Positions 40,831-50,450 of a DNA stretch of 64,000 bases are shown piece after piece (the first letter of the stretch is position 1; each line of letters begins with the position of its first letter). This stretch comes from Candidatus Nitrosopelagicus sp. (GTDB lineage: Archaea; Thermoproteota; Nitrososphaeria; Nitrososphaerales; Nitrosopumilaceae). The notes beneath the pieces were generated by a model that worked only from the letters and a program-made list of their open reading frames with translations, was not told the origin of the DNA and ran no database searches. The translations under genes and the position numbers were made by a program. Location of the stretch: contig JAOJYB010000002.1 of NCBI GenBank assembly GCA_028242535.1, forward strand, positions 1 to 64,000, given 5' to 3'.

Positions 40831-41073
40831 TTGAGTTCTAATACAATTAGAAAGGCACAAAAACTTGTTGACAATGGAGGAGTTGTAAAAATTGAAGATG
40901 ATCTTTTTCAAGTAAAATCTTCAAGTGATCCTTCTAAATCTTATTTTGTAACTCCTGATTCTTGTGAATGCCCTGGCTTCAAAAACTTCTATAAATTTCA
41001 TCATGGAAAAGGTTTGAAAGCAAATTGCTCTCATTTGGAGGCAATTTGTATATTCCTAAAAGAAAATAAATAA
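40831..41073 (+). CDS. SWIM zinc-finger-like small protein (TTG start)
   Basis: CECPGF...ANCSHLEAI fits CxCx(n)CxH. Confidence 0.75.
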   Translation: MSSNTIRKAQKLVDNGGVVKIEDDLFQVKSSSDPSKSYFVTPDSCECPGFKNFYKFHHGKGLKANCSHLEAICIFLKENK

Positions 41074-41097
41074 AAAATACTGATTGATTGAATCAGA

Positions 41098-41601
41098 TTG
41101 TTTATATACACATATTCGGTACTTCTACCAGTGATTAACTCAAAACACACACTGACAATTTTGGCAAGCATAATGCTAGTCGCAGGTATGCCTTTGGCAT
41201 TTGCTGGTGACGGCTTGACAATCGAAGCAGACGCAGTTGAGGGTTCAACAACAATCACCATCACAGGAAGTGCTTCATCAAGTAATACTCCTGTAACAAT
41301 CATGGTAATTGCTCCAAATGGAAACGTTGTTTCTATTGATCAAATCAATCCTGATTCTGATGGCTCATTCACTTCAACAATCGGTGTTGGTGGTCCAATG
41401 TGGAAACAAGATGGCGTTTATTTAATTAGCGCACAACAAGGTTCTAACAATATGAACAAATCAACCGTTGAAGTAGAAGTTGCTGATGGTGCAGTAGTTC
41501 CAGAATTTGGTACAATCGCATCTTTGGTACTTGTTGTTGCAATTTCTTCAATCGTAGTACTATCTGCAAAAGGCAGACTTAGCTTCACACCACGAATCTA
41601 A
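41098..41601 (+). CDS. Secreted surface protein with PEFG-CTERM sorting signal (likely GTG start about 41131)
   Basis: Signal peptide; C-term VVPEFGTIASLVLVVAISSIVVLSAKGRLSFTPRI. Confidence 0.88.
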   Translation: MFIYTYSVLLPVINSKHTLTILASIMLVAGMPLAFAGDGLTIEADAVEGSTTITITGSASSSNTPVTIMVIAPNGNVVSIDQINPDSDGSFTSTIGVGGPMWKQDGVYLISAQQGSNNMNKSTVEVEVADGAVVPEFGTIASLVLVVAISSIVVLSAKGRLSFTPRI

Positions 41602-41689
41602 CTGTCCACTTTTCTTATTTTCTTATTTTTTTAGTATACCTATAGACTTGTTAAACTTCTTAAGACGTATGTTTCTTCAAACAATATAG

Positions 41690-42349
41690 TTGGATGTCGA
41701 AAAATTTCAAGATGATGTTTACTCAATAACTGAACTCTTGTCTGAGCATTTGCCTCCTGAATTAACTCCTAAATTGAATTTTGTTAGACAAACTCTAATT
41801 GAATTTTACAAAAAAAATCTTGTAAAGATTAATCACTCTATTCTTGAATTAATCTGTGCAGCAGAGCTAATCTCTCATGGATTTTCAGTAGACGTTGAAA
41901 AATCAGTCTCAAATATCTTGGTATGTGATTTATTTGGAAAAAAAGGTGATGAGACATCTATAATTGAGATTGAAACTGGTTTTACTCCTCCTGAACATGC
42001 CTTAGATACCGTAGATTACTATGTGGCAAGAATTGTCAGTAAGATTGCAAGATATAGTAAATACTGCGGAAAGTTCTCCCTTGCAACTCCTGTAGTGAAT
42101 ATTTTGCCTATATCTGATATATTTTTACTTCCACCAAATGTACGAAAACCTGAAGATGTAATGAAACTAAAAAAACTCTGTGACCGATTTTACAAAAACC
42201 CTCAGATTAAATTAGAAGATATCCAAAATGCTCACATTCATTCCATTTATTTGATAAACACCGATAAAGGATTTGCCAAAGAAATGGATCCTGAGACGTA
42301 TCTTCAATTAACAAAACAGTTGATGTCACAAAGTGAAATTGATCTTTAG
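41690..42349 (+). CDS. Conserved hypothetical protein, possibly restriction-endonuclease-like fold
   Basis: LICAAELISHGFSVDVEKSVSNILVCDLFGKKGDETSIIEIETG; fold call tentative. Confidence 0.6.
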   Translation: MDVEKFQDDVYSITELLSEHLPPELTPKLNFVRQTLIEFYKKNLVKINHSILELICAAELISHGFSVDVEKSVSNILVCDLFGKKGDETSIIEIETGFTPPEHALDTVDYYVARIVSKIARYSKYCGKFSLATPVVNILPISDIFLLPPNVRKPEDVMKLKKLCDRFYKNPQIKLEDIQNAHIHSIYLINTDKGFAKEMDPETYLQLTKQLMSQSEIDL

Positions 42350-42420
42350 TTACGCAAATCTGATCCTTGAAACTCTTAATTTCTCATAAGGTTTAATACC
42401 TGACTATCTAGGATTGCCAT

Positions 42421-44616
42421 ATGACTAAATACAAGTCCACAGCTGAAGTGATGAAAATTATTAGTGACAAAAATAAGATTCGAAACTTTGGTGTCATTGC
42501 ACACGTGGACCACGGAAAAACCACTATGAGTGATAGTCTTTTGGCACACTCTGGAATCATATCTCCATCCACTGCAGGAAGTGCATTGGCAATGGACTCA
42601 ATGAAAGCAGAACAAGAACGAGGAATTACGATTGTTCAGGCTAACGTTACATTACATTATCAAGAAGATGATAATGATTACGTCATTAACATGATTGATA
42701 CTCCTGGTCACGTTGACTTCTCTGGACGTGTAATCAGAAGTCTTAGGGCAATTGATGGTTCTGTCGTAGTATGTGATGCAGTAGAAGGAATCATGACTCA
42801 AACTGAGACTGTAACTAGAATGTCACTTGAAGAACGAGTAAGACCTGTTTTGTATATCAATAAGATTGATCGTTTAATCAAAGAACTGAGATTAACTCCT
42901 GAAAAAATGCAAGAAACACTTGCAAATGTTGTTTCGAATTTTAATGAATTAATTGATACTTATGCTGAAGAAGAATATAAGGAAAAATGGAAAGTATCTA
43001 TTCAAGATGGCAGTGTCACATTTGGTTCTGCAAAAGACAAATGGGCAATTAATATAGATATAATGAAGAAAAAGGGCGTCACATTCAAAGATGTTATTGA
43101 TGCATATTCTGATTCTGGTAAAGTTGAAGATTTGGTAGAAAAAGCACCTCTTGCAGAAGGTGTCCTTGGAATGGTAGTAAAACATCATCCACCACCACAT
43201 GTTGCACAAAAGTATAGAATTCCAAAAATTTGGAAAGGCGATCTGGAATCTGATACAGGTAAAGCACTTCTTGCTTGTGATGATAATGGTCCTACAATAA
43301 TGATGTGTGTAAATATGACAATTGATCCTGCAGCTGGTCCTGTAGCAATTGGAAGATTATTCTCTGGAAAAATCAAAGATGGTCAAACAATTAACATTAT
43401 TGATACAAAACGTGAAGGACGTGTACAATCTGTAAACTTTTTCATGTCAAATGTAAGAGAACAAGTAGGTGAATTGGGAGCCGGAAACATTCCTGCATTA
43501 CTTGGTTTAACTGAAGTTCGTGCAGGCCAAACTCTTTCTACTGTAAAAGGAATCCCAGTTTTTGAAGCATCAAAATATGTTTCAGAACCTGTTGTACAAA
43601 TGGCAATTGAACCAAAACATCCAAAAGATTTACCAAAACTTGTAGAAGTTTTAAGAAAACTCACAATTGAGGATCCAAACCTTGTAATCAAAATTGATGA
43701 AGAAAGTGGTGAAACTATCATGGCAGGAATGGGTGTATTACACCTTGATGTTGCAGTTAACTTGATCAAAGATGCAAAAGTTGAGATTATAACTTCTGAA
43801 CCATTAATCAATTACAGAGAAACAATCAATGGTGGTTGTGAACCTGTTATGGCAAAATCACCAAACCGCCACAATAAAATTTTCATGAAGGTAGAACCAT
43901 TAGAGCCTGAAATTGCTGAGATGTGCAGAAATGGAACACTTAGTGAAATGAAAGATAAAAAAGAAACTGCACAAATATTACGTGATAAAGGCTGGGAACC
44001 AGATGTTGCAAAGAAGGTTATGAGATTCGATTCTCGTGGAAATATCATGATTAACGGAACAAGAGGTGTTCAATTTGTAGATGAATCTGCTGATTCATTG
44101 CTAACTGGATTTGATGAAGTAATGAGTGAGGGTGGTTTAACAAAAGAACAGGTAAGAAACTGTAAATTCACATTCACACACTTTGTTCCTCACGAAGATA
44201 CTGCTCATAGGGGATTGTCACAAATTGGTCCTGCATCAAGACGTGCATGTCTTGCAGCATTTTTATCTGCACAACCTGTATTGTTAGAACCAATGCTTGC
44301 AATTGAGGTACGTGTTCCAACTGATCTAATAGGAAATGTTTCATCTGTTTTACAAGGAAAACGTGGTAAAGTTTTGGATATGCAACAAAAAGGTGCATCA
44401 AGTATTGTAATCGGTGAGGTTCCTGCAGTTGAAACATTTGACATCTCTGAGAAGATGCGTGGTCAAACAGCTGGTAAAGCAATGTGGAATACACACTTCA
44501 AAGAATGGACTCCAGTTCCAAAATCAATTGCTGCAACTCTAACTGAAGATATTAGAAAGAGAAAGGGATTAAGTCCAAATCCTCCAGAACCATCTGAATT
44601 CATCGATAGAGACTAA
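42421..44616 (+). CDS. fusA: Translation elongation factor EF-2
   Basis: GVIAHVDHGKTTMSDSLLA, EQERGITI, NMIDTPGHVDFSGRV, GFDEVM. Confidence 0.98.
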   Translation: MTKYKSTAEVMKIISDKNKIRNFGVIAHVDHGKTTMSDSLLAHSGIISPSTAGSALAMDSMKAEQERGITIVQANVTLHYQEDDNDYVINMIDTPGHVDFSGRVIRSLRAIDGSVVVCDAVEGIMTQTETVTRMSLEERVRPVLYINKIDRLIKELRLTPEKMQETLANVVSNFNELIDTYAEEEYKEKWKVSIQDGSVTFGSAKDKWAINIDIMKKKGVTFKDVIDAYSDSGKVEDLVEKAPLAEGVLGMVVKHHPPPHVAQKYRIPKIWKGDLESDTGKALLACDDNGPTIMMCVNMTIDPAAGPVAIGRLFSGKIKDGQTINIIDTKREGRVQSVNFFMSNVREQVGELGAGNIPALLGLTEVRAGQTLSTVKGIPVFEASKYVSEPVVQMAIEPKHPKDLPKLVEVLRKLTIEDPNLVIKIDEESGETIMAGMGVLHLDVAVNLIKDAKVEIITSEPLINYRETINGGCEPVMAKSPNRHNKIFMKVEPLEPEIAEMCRNGTLSEMKDKKETAQILRDKGWEPDVAKKVMRFDSRGNIMINGTRGVQFVDESADSLLTGFDEVMSEGGLTKEQVRNCKFTFTHFVPHEDTAHRGLSQIGPASRRACLAAFLSAQPVLLEPMLAIEVRVPTDLIGNVSSVLQGKRGKVLDMQQKGASSIVIGEVPAVETFDISEKMRGQTAGKAMWNTHFKEWTPVPKSIAATLTEDIRKRKGLSPNPPEPSEFIDRD

Positions 44617-44813
44617 TGGTGAAAATCGAAACCTTTGATGCAACAACTTTTTGGAATAAATCTTACGCACATCAACGTGGTAAGTTGTTAAAACGTGTAC
44701 AAGTACCAGATGATCAAATTAAAATTTTGGTAAACAAACCATATCTTGAGCTTCCTGCACCGCTTAGATATGAAATAGAAACAAGTGGAATTAAAAAAAA
44801 TGAATTAACATAG
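44616..44813 (+). CDS. Small hypothetical protein overlapping the EF-2 stop (TAATG)
   Basis: 65-aa ORF translationally coupled to fusA. Confidence 0.7.
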   Translation: MVKIETFDATTFWNKSYAHQRGKLLKRVQVPDDQIKILVNKPYLELPAPLRYEIETSGIKKNELT

Positions 44814-44855
44814 ACTTAATCAAATAAATAGAAAAACAATAATTGTGTTTTATAC

Positions 44856-45575
44856 ATGAAAACTACTCTTTTTATTATTATTGTATTAATCTCTGGATGC
44901 TTTGCAGGTTTAATACATGGCGGTCTTAATCTTGTACTCGTTGAACCATATCTTGATCAAGCAATTGGTATAGAAAATCAAACATTATTTGCAACCGGTG
45001 AAGAAGAGGATACTACTTCATTTTGGGTTGAATACAACTCATATCGTACATGGCAAAAAGGCGGACAAGTTTTAGCTGGTGCAATACTTGGAACTTCAAT
45101 TGCAGCATTAGTGGGAATTGTATTTCTTTTTGTGAGAAAAAGTCTTCCAGAAGGAAACAATGTCAAAAAAATGTTAATTCTATCAGGGCTAATGTGGTTT
45201 ACAATTTTTGTAATTCCATTTCTAAAGTATCCTGCTAATCCTCCAACTGTAGGTGATGCAGAAACTGTTGTAATGAGAGGAATCTTATTTCTATCGTTTA
45301 TTGCAATTTCTGGATTAGGGGCTATTGCATTTTATCAAGTTTATAAGAAAATACAAAATAAAAAATTTCTTGCGTTTGTAGGATATGCTACATTTATCAG
45401 TGTGGCGTTCTTTTTATTGCCAGGAAATCCGGATGAAATTACCGCACCTATGGAATTAGTTGAAGGATTTAGAGGTGCATCGTTTGTGGCTGTATCTGTT
45501 TATTGGTTAACACTCGCACTAATTCTTGGTGGATTTGTTGAAAAACTTCAAGAGCGACTTAATCTAAAGAGATAA
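44856..45575 (+). CDS. CbtA-like predicted cobalt transporter
   Basis: About six TM segments, FAGLIHGGLNLVLVEPYLDQAI, PFLKYPANPPTVGD. Confidence 0.8.
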   Translation: MKTTLFIIIVLISGCFAGLIHGGLNLVLVEPYLDQAIGIENQTLFATGEEEDTTSFWVEYNSYRTWQKGGQVLAGAILGTSIAALVGIVFLFVRKSLPEGNNVKKMLILSGLMWFTIFVIPFLKYPANPPTVGDAETVVMRGILFLSFIAISGLGAIAFYQVYKKIQNKKFLAFVGYATFISVAFFLLPGNPDEITAPMELVEGFRGASFVAVSVYWLTLALILGGFVEKLQERLNLKR

Positions 45576-45583
45576 TAATTTGA

Positions 45584-45913
45584 ATGATCGAAACACTGGA
45601 TATCCATAAATTATCTAAAATCATATCAAAAGTGATGAAGGCAATATGGAATGATACTATAATTGCAGAAAGCAGTGATACTGTTGTAGTTGAAGGGAAT
45701 CATTACTTCCCATCCAATTCAATAAAAAATGAATTTTTTAAAAAAACTGATACTAATACGTCATGCCCTTGGAAAGGTATGGCAAGTTATTATTCTGTTA
45801 CCGTAAATGGGAAAACAAATACTGATTGTGCATGGTATTATTCTGTTCCTAGTAAAGAAGCTGAAAAAATCAAAGGAATGATTGCTTTTTGGAATGGCGT
45901 GCAAGTAATCTAA
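45584..45913 (+). CDS. DUF427-family protein
   Basis: IWNDTIIAESSDTVVVEGNHYFP...TSCPWKGMASYYSV...CAWYY. Confidence 0.85.
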   Translation: MIETLDIHKLSKIISKVMKAIWNDTIIAESSDTVVVEGNHYFPSNSIKNEFFKKTDTNTSCPWKGMASYYSVTVNGKTNTDCAWYYSVPSKEAEKIKGMIAFWNGVQVI

Positions 45914-45937
45914 ATAGTAGTTTGTAATAGATTACTT

Positions 45938-46111
45938 ATGGTAGGTCCACAAGATGGAGGTTTTGGCTTTGATCAATCAAAAAAATACACTAGTGTAGAT
46001 AATTTAGAAAAAGTTTGTGTTCAATGTCAGGCAGGGCAACACAAAAAATGTCTTTTTAAATTAAAAGAAGAGCCGAGTTGTGATTGTGAACATTGTCTAA
46101 TTTATGGCTAG
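45938..46111 (+). CDS. Cys-rich 57-aa protein, not in ORF track
   Basis: Read manually: MVGPQDGGFGFDQSKKYTSVDNLEKVCVQCQAGQHKKCLFKLKEEPSCDCEHCLIYG*. Confidence 0.7.
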   Translation: MVGPQDGGFGFDQSKKYTSVDNLEKVCVQCQAGQHKKCLFKLKEEPSCDCEHCLIYG

Positions 46112-46168
46112 AATTAGTTTTAGCTTAGAAAAATAACCTTTAATCCTAACTATTTCTATAAAATTAAA

Positions 46169-46633
46169 ATGGAAAAAACTCCTAATGACTCAAAAGCTGA
46201 AGTAATTATCAGGATGTTTCCTTCAGATGCAAACCCTGCTGGAAACGTCTTCGGTGGTGCAATTTTAAAGCATATAGATATGGTTGCAGGAATTGTTGCA
46301 CAACGTTATAGTCAAACAAACGCGGTAACTGTTAGTATGGATAAGATAAGTTTCTTGAAACCTGTATTTGTTGGAAATGTCCTATTTGTAAACGCACGTG
46401 TAAATTATGTTCAAAAATCATCTATGGAGATTGAAGTAAATGTTGAAGCTGAAGATATTTCAAAGGGAACACGTGTTCATACTGGTAATGCATATGTAAC
46501 ATTTGTTGCATTAGACGATAACGGAAAACCAACTCCAGTTCCAACATTGTGTATTGGCACTCCTGAGGATCAAAAGCGTTTTGATGAAGGTAAACTTCGT
46601 ATGGAAAAACGTATGAAACAACGTAAAAACTAG
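46169..46633 (+). CDS. Acyl-CoA thioesterase (hotdog fold)
   Basis: MFPSDANPAGNVFGGAILKHIDMVAGIVAQRYS. Confidence 0.93.
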   Translation: MEKTPNDSKAEVIIRMFPSDANPAGNVFGGAILKHIDMVAGIVAQRYSQTNAVTVSMDKISFLKPVFVGNVLFVNARVNYVQKSSMEIEVNVEAEDISKGTRVHTGNAYVTFVALDDNGKPTPVPTLCIGTPEDQKRFDEGKLRMEKRMKQRKN

Positions 46634-46682
46634 TTTTCATATCGCACAACTTTTAGATATTCTAGGAAATAAATGAATTATT

Positions 46683-47789
46683 ATGGTAAAAAGTAATTAT
46701 GAAATTTTAGGTGTGCCTGAAGATGCATCAAGAAATGAAATTCGTAGCGCATTTCGAAATCTTGCACTAACACATCATGCTGATAGAGGTGGTCAAGATG
46801 AAGAATTTATTATAATTAAACAAGCATTCGAGGATCTCAAAGTAGGAAAAAAATTTCCTGATTCACTTGATGAGAAAAAACGTAAATCAAAATTCTTTTG
46901 GGGGACAGATGAAGAAGAACGTCTTCGTCATAACACATTATTATCCAATGATATTGCACAAGAAATCAAAGTTGCACAAGAATGGATTGATGCATTAAGT
47001 AGAACTAACGCAGATGGAATTAGATTATTTGGTTCAAATGAATTGGGACAAATAGAACTTGAAAGAAAACATACTGGTGCTTTATCAATCAAAGGAAAAT
47101 TTTGGGCTGGAAAAATCTCTCATACAAATCATGTGTTTATGTGGGGGAGCATGACAAGTCCATATTTTTCAGATAATGATGATTCAAAAACTCTAATTCA
47201 TCTTACTAATGGAACCTTCAAGTTAATGGAGCCTATAGAAAACGGCTACAATATTGAAAATGGTTCTCATATTATAGTAGATAATGGTGATATTATTTGC
47301 GGTAATGTTAATGGAATACGACAACAGGTACCACATCCAACTGGTCGTGTTGGCATGTCCCTAACAAAAGAACACTTTACTAAATTGGAAGCACCAAGTG
47401 GAAAAATTATTGCAGGTGATGTACGTGAAACTGTTTTGTTAGATGCTGAAGAAGTTTTAGTGCTCAATCTTGTTGATAATATAATTGTAAAAGGAAAGAA
47501 AATCTTTGTTTTTGGTACTAAGGTTAGCTATGATGTATTTTTTGAATTAAAGGAAGGTGGGGTAATCCGTTTCTATGAGAAGGGCTCTGGATTTGATATT
47601 AGTGATGATGCAATATTAAAACTTGAAAATGGAAAGGAATTTTTCCTAGATGATCTTAAAACTAAAAAACTAATTGGATTTGGTGGACGCGATATGACAT
47701 ATGAATTTCTAGATAAATTGGAAGAAAGTAGTGGTGTAATTCCATCTGATTGGACATCTAAATTGTCTGGTTTGTTTAAGAAAAAATAA
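46683..47789 (+). CDS. J-domain-like protein with degenerate HPD (HAD) and unique C-terminal domain
   Basis: NYEILGVPEDASRNEIRSAFRNLALTHHADRGGQDEEFIIIKQAFEDL, then about 290 aa of unrecognised beta-rich sequence. Confidence 0.88.
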   Translation: MVKSNYEILGVPEDASRNEIRSAFRNLALTHHADRGGQDEEFIIIKQAFEDLKVGKKFPDSLDEKKRKSKFFWGTDEEERLRHNTLLSNDIAQEIKVAQEWIDALSRTNADGIRLFGSNELGQIELERKHTGALSIKGKFWAGKISHTNHVFMWGSMTSPYFSDNDDSKTLIHLTNGTFKLMEPIENGYNIENGSHIIVDNGDIICGNVNGIRQQVPHPTGRVGMSLTKEHFTKLEAPSGKIIAGDVRETVLLDAEEVLVLNLVDNIIVKGKKIFVFGTKVSYDVFFELKEGGVIRFYEKGSGFDISDDAILKLENGKEFFLDDLKTKKLIGFGGRDMTYEFLDKLEESSGVIPSDWTSKLSGLFKKK

Positions 47790-47957
47790 TTACTTTTTAA
47801 TTCCAAGTGCTCTATTTTTTAATCTTAGTTGAGTACTTCTACATTTTCTGCATCTTGTAGCATTTATATCTAATCTTGCACCGCATGAAATACAAATTTT
47901 CATATGCAGTCTTGCTTTTTGTGCAATCTGTTTCTTTAGTGGATCTGCAACTGGCAT
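47790..47957 (-). CDS. rpl40e: Ribosomal protein L40e (eL40), not in ORF track
   Basis: Read manually: MPVADPLKKQIAQKARLHMKICISCGARLDINATRCRKCRSTQLRLKNRALGIKK*. Confidence 0.92.
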   Translation of the reverse strand: MPVADPLKKQIAQKARLHMKICISCGARLDINATRCRKCRSTQLRLKNRALGIKK

Positions 47958-47989
47958 AGTAATTCCTAAAAAATGTGTTATTTATTCTA

Positions 47990-48904
47990 TTAGCTATTCA
48001 TTTTTCCAGCTAATAGAACTGCAACCTCTCCTGGTCTCTTTGCAACTGGAATGTTTGCCTTTGCAAACATGGATATTTTTGATTCTGCTGAGCCATAATT
48101 TCCCATAACTATAGCTCCTGCATGTCCCATACGCTTTTCCTTTGGTGCTTGACGTCCTGCAATGTATCCGACAATTGGTTTGCTAAAGCCCGTATCAATT
48201 ATATGCTGAGCCAAAATCTCTTCCGAATCTCCACCAATTTCGCCAACCACTACCATGGCATCAAGTTCAGGATCATCTTTTACCATATCAAACGCATCAA
48301 TCATTCTTGTACCATTTACTGGGTCTCCGCCTATTCCTATTGTAATATTTTGGCCAAACCCTGCACTAGTTAAATTATTTGAAATCTCATAAAGTAGTGT
48401 TCCGCTTTTTGATAACACTGCAACTTTTCCTGTTGAAAATGGGGTGGCAGGCATAATTCCTACTTTAATTAATCCTGGAATAATTACTCCTGGTGTATTT
48501 GGTCCAATCATGATTGCATTTTTTTCCTTTGCCAATTCAATTACTTCCATCGTATCTCTAATTGGGACGTGCTCAGGAATTGCTACTAATAGTTTAATTC
48601 CTGATTCTAAAGCATCTTTTGCTGCTCCTAGGAAAAACTTTGCTGGAACAAAAACTATTGAAATCTCTGCTCCTGTTGCTTCTACTGCTTCTTTCACTGA
48701 CTCGTAAATTGGAACTTTGTCTTCAAATGTCTGTCCTCCCTTTCCTGGTGTAACTCCGGCAACAATGTTTGTACCATAATCTAACATTAATTTTGCATGG
48801 GCTGAACCATATTTTCCGGTAATTCCTTGAACAATTACCTTTTTCTTTTGATAATTTCCATCTGCATCTTTCTGTCCACGAAGAATCTCATAAATGTCTG
48901 TCAT
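47990..48904 (-). CDS. sucD: Succinyl-CoA ligase, alpha subunit
   Basis: VIVQGITGKYGSAHAKLMLDYGTNIVAGVTPGKGG, GPNTPGVI, MGHAGAIV. Confidence 0.95.
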   Translation of the reverse strand: MTDIYEILRGQKDADGNYQKKKVIVQGITGKYGSAHAKLMLDYGTNIVAGVTPGKGGQTFEDKVPIYESVKEAVEATGAEISIVFVPAKFFLGAAKDALESGIKLLVAIPEHVPIRDTMEVIELAKEKNAIMIGPNTPGVIIPGLIKVGIMPATPFSTGKVAVLSKSGTLLYEISNNLTSAGFGQNITIGIGGDPVNGTRMIDAFDMVKDDPELDAMVVVGEIGGDSEEILAQHIIDTGFSKPIVGYIAGRQAPKEKRMGHAGAIVMGNYGSAESKISMFAKANIPVAKRPGEVAVLLAGKMNS

Positions 48905-50007
48905 TTGTTTGCCTCCATTACTACCCCATTAATTGCATCCTCAATTGAATCAAACATTTTGGTTTTTGTATCTTTTAGCATTTCTTTTGCTTTCTCTGAT
49001 TCAGTACCCATGAGTCTTGCAAAAACTGGTATGTCAATTAATTTATTATCATATGCTTGAATAAATGCCTCTGCAACAGTTGTAGTTTTTACAATTCCCC
49101 CATAAAGATTTACTAAAATACCTTTGACTCTTTTCATTTTACTAATCAGTGTTAATGCTTCGTATACAGTTTCTGTCGTTGCTCCCCCACCTACGTCAAG
49201 AAATGTTGCAGGTTTACCCCCATTATCTGAAACAAGATCAAACGTTGACATAACCAATCCTGCACCATTTCCTATTACCGCAATGTTTCCTTCAAGCTCA
49301 ACAAGTGAAAATCCACTTTTCTCTGCCTGTTCTTCTAATTCTGATTTTTCCTGATATTTTTGTAATTCATCATGCCTAAAATTTGAACTGTCATCTGTCA
49401 TCACTTTTCCATCAAGTGCAATTAATGTACCATCTTTTAAAATTGCAAGTGGATTGATTTCTGCTAACTCGGCTTCTTTTTCAATAGTTAATTTTGATAA
49501 TCTTTGTAACATGTCTACAAATTGTTCCTCTTGTGAATCTCTTAATCCAATCTCTTTTGCAACCTCTTTTGCTGTTTGTGCATCTACATCACCTAGTCCA
49601 ACTTCACGAATTGTTTGATTTCTCACTGACTCAATTTCAACTCCTCCTTCTGATGAAGCTATGATTGTATAGCATCTTTTACTTCTGTTCAGAAAGAGAG
49701 ATAGGTACAGTTCTTTTTCAATATCTGCCATTTTCTCAAGTAAAATTGCACGAGTTTTTTCTCCTTTTATTGACATATTTAGTAATTGAGGATATTTGAG
49801 TTCAAATTCATCATCACTGTTGCATTTTTGAATTCCTCCTGCTTTTCCTCTTCCACCTACAGGTACCTGAACTTTGATAACAAATGGATATCCTAATTCT
49901 TTAGCATCTTTTCTTCCTTTTTCGATGTCTTTTGATGAAATACTGCGTGGAGTTTTAATACCAAATTCTTTGAAAAGTTCTTTTGCCTGATACTCTAAAA
50001 GTCGCAT
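48901..50007 (-). CDS. sucC: Succinyl-CoA ligase, beta subunit
   Basis: LLEYQAKELFKEFGIKTP, VPVGGRGKAGG, EINPLAI, FLDVGGGA, LVNLYGGI. Confidence 0.95.
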   Translation of the reverse strand: MRLLEYQAKELFKEFGIKTPRSISSKDIEKGRKDAKELGYPFVIKVQVPVGGRGKAGGIQKCNSDDEFELKYPQLLNMSIKGEKTRAILLEKMADIEKELYLSLFLNRSKRCYTIIASSEGGVEIESVRNQTIREVGLGDVDAQTAKEVAKEIGLRDSQEEQFVDMLQRLSKLTIEKEAELAEINPLAILKDGTLIALDGKVMTDDSSNFRHDELQKYQEKSELEEQAEKSGFSLVELEGNIAVIGNGAGLVMSTFDLVSDNGGKPATFLDVGGGATTETVYEALTLISKMKRVKGILVNLYGGIVKTTTVAEAFIQAYDNKLIDIPVFARLMGTESEKAKEMLKDTKTKMFDSIEDAINGVVMEANK

Positions 50008-50044
50008 AAATTTTATCTAAAAATGGACTTTATATTCCTATTAA

Positions 50045-50374
50045 CTATTCAAATTGGTCTTCTAACAAATCTACTACTTGTCCAAAAAGATCTTTACTCT
50101 TTTTTAAGAGTCTATTTGGAAACTCCTCTGTTGAAAATACAATTTGTTGTTTAATCTCTGGAATCACCATTCCTCCTGAAACAATTACTTGTTCAATAAC
50201 ATGTTCTTGCGTTAGTGTACAGACAATTTCTTCAAAAACATCCTCTTTTTCTTCCAATGTTTCTCTGTACAAAACAATTGGTGTGTTAGTTTGACTAATG
50301 AAATTTGTAGCCTTTATCATTAATTCTTGTAAATGATGTATTGAGCATGTATCAAGACTGATCTGTTTAACCAT
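50045..50374 (-). CDS. Hypothetical protein
   Basis: 109-aa ORF. Confidence 0.65.
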   Translation of the reverse strand: MVKQISLDTCSIHHLQELMIKATNFISQTNTPIVLYRETLEEKEDVFEEIVCTLTQEHVIEQVIVSGGMVIPEIKQQIVFSTEEFPNRLLKKSKDLFGQVVDLLEDQFE

Positions 50375-50450
50375 GTACTATTATGGCGAATTTATTATTT
50401 AAGCCCTGCAGGTACTTGTTAACTCGACAAATAGTCAAGCTTTTGTAAAT

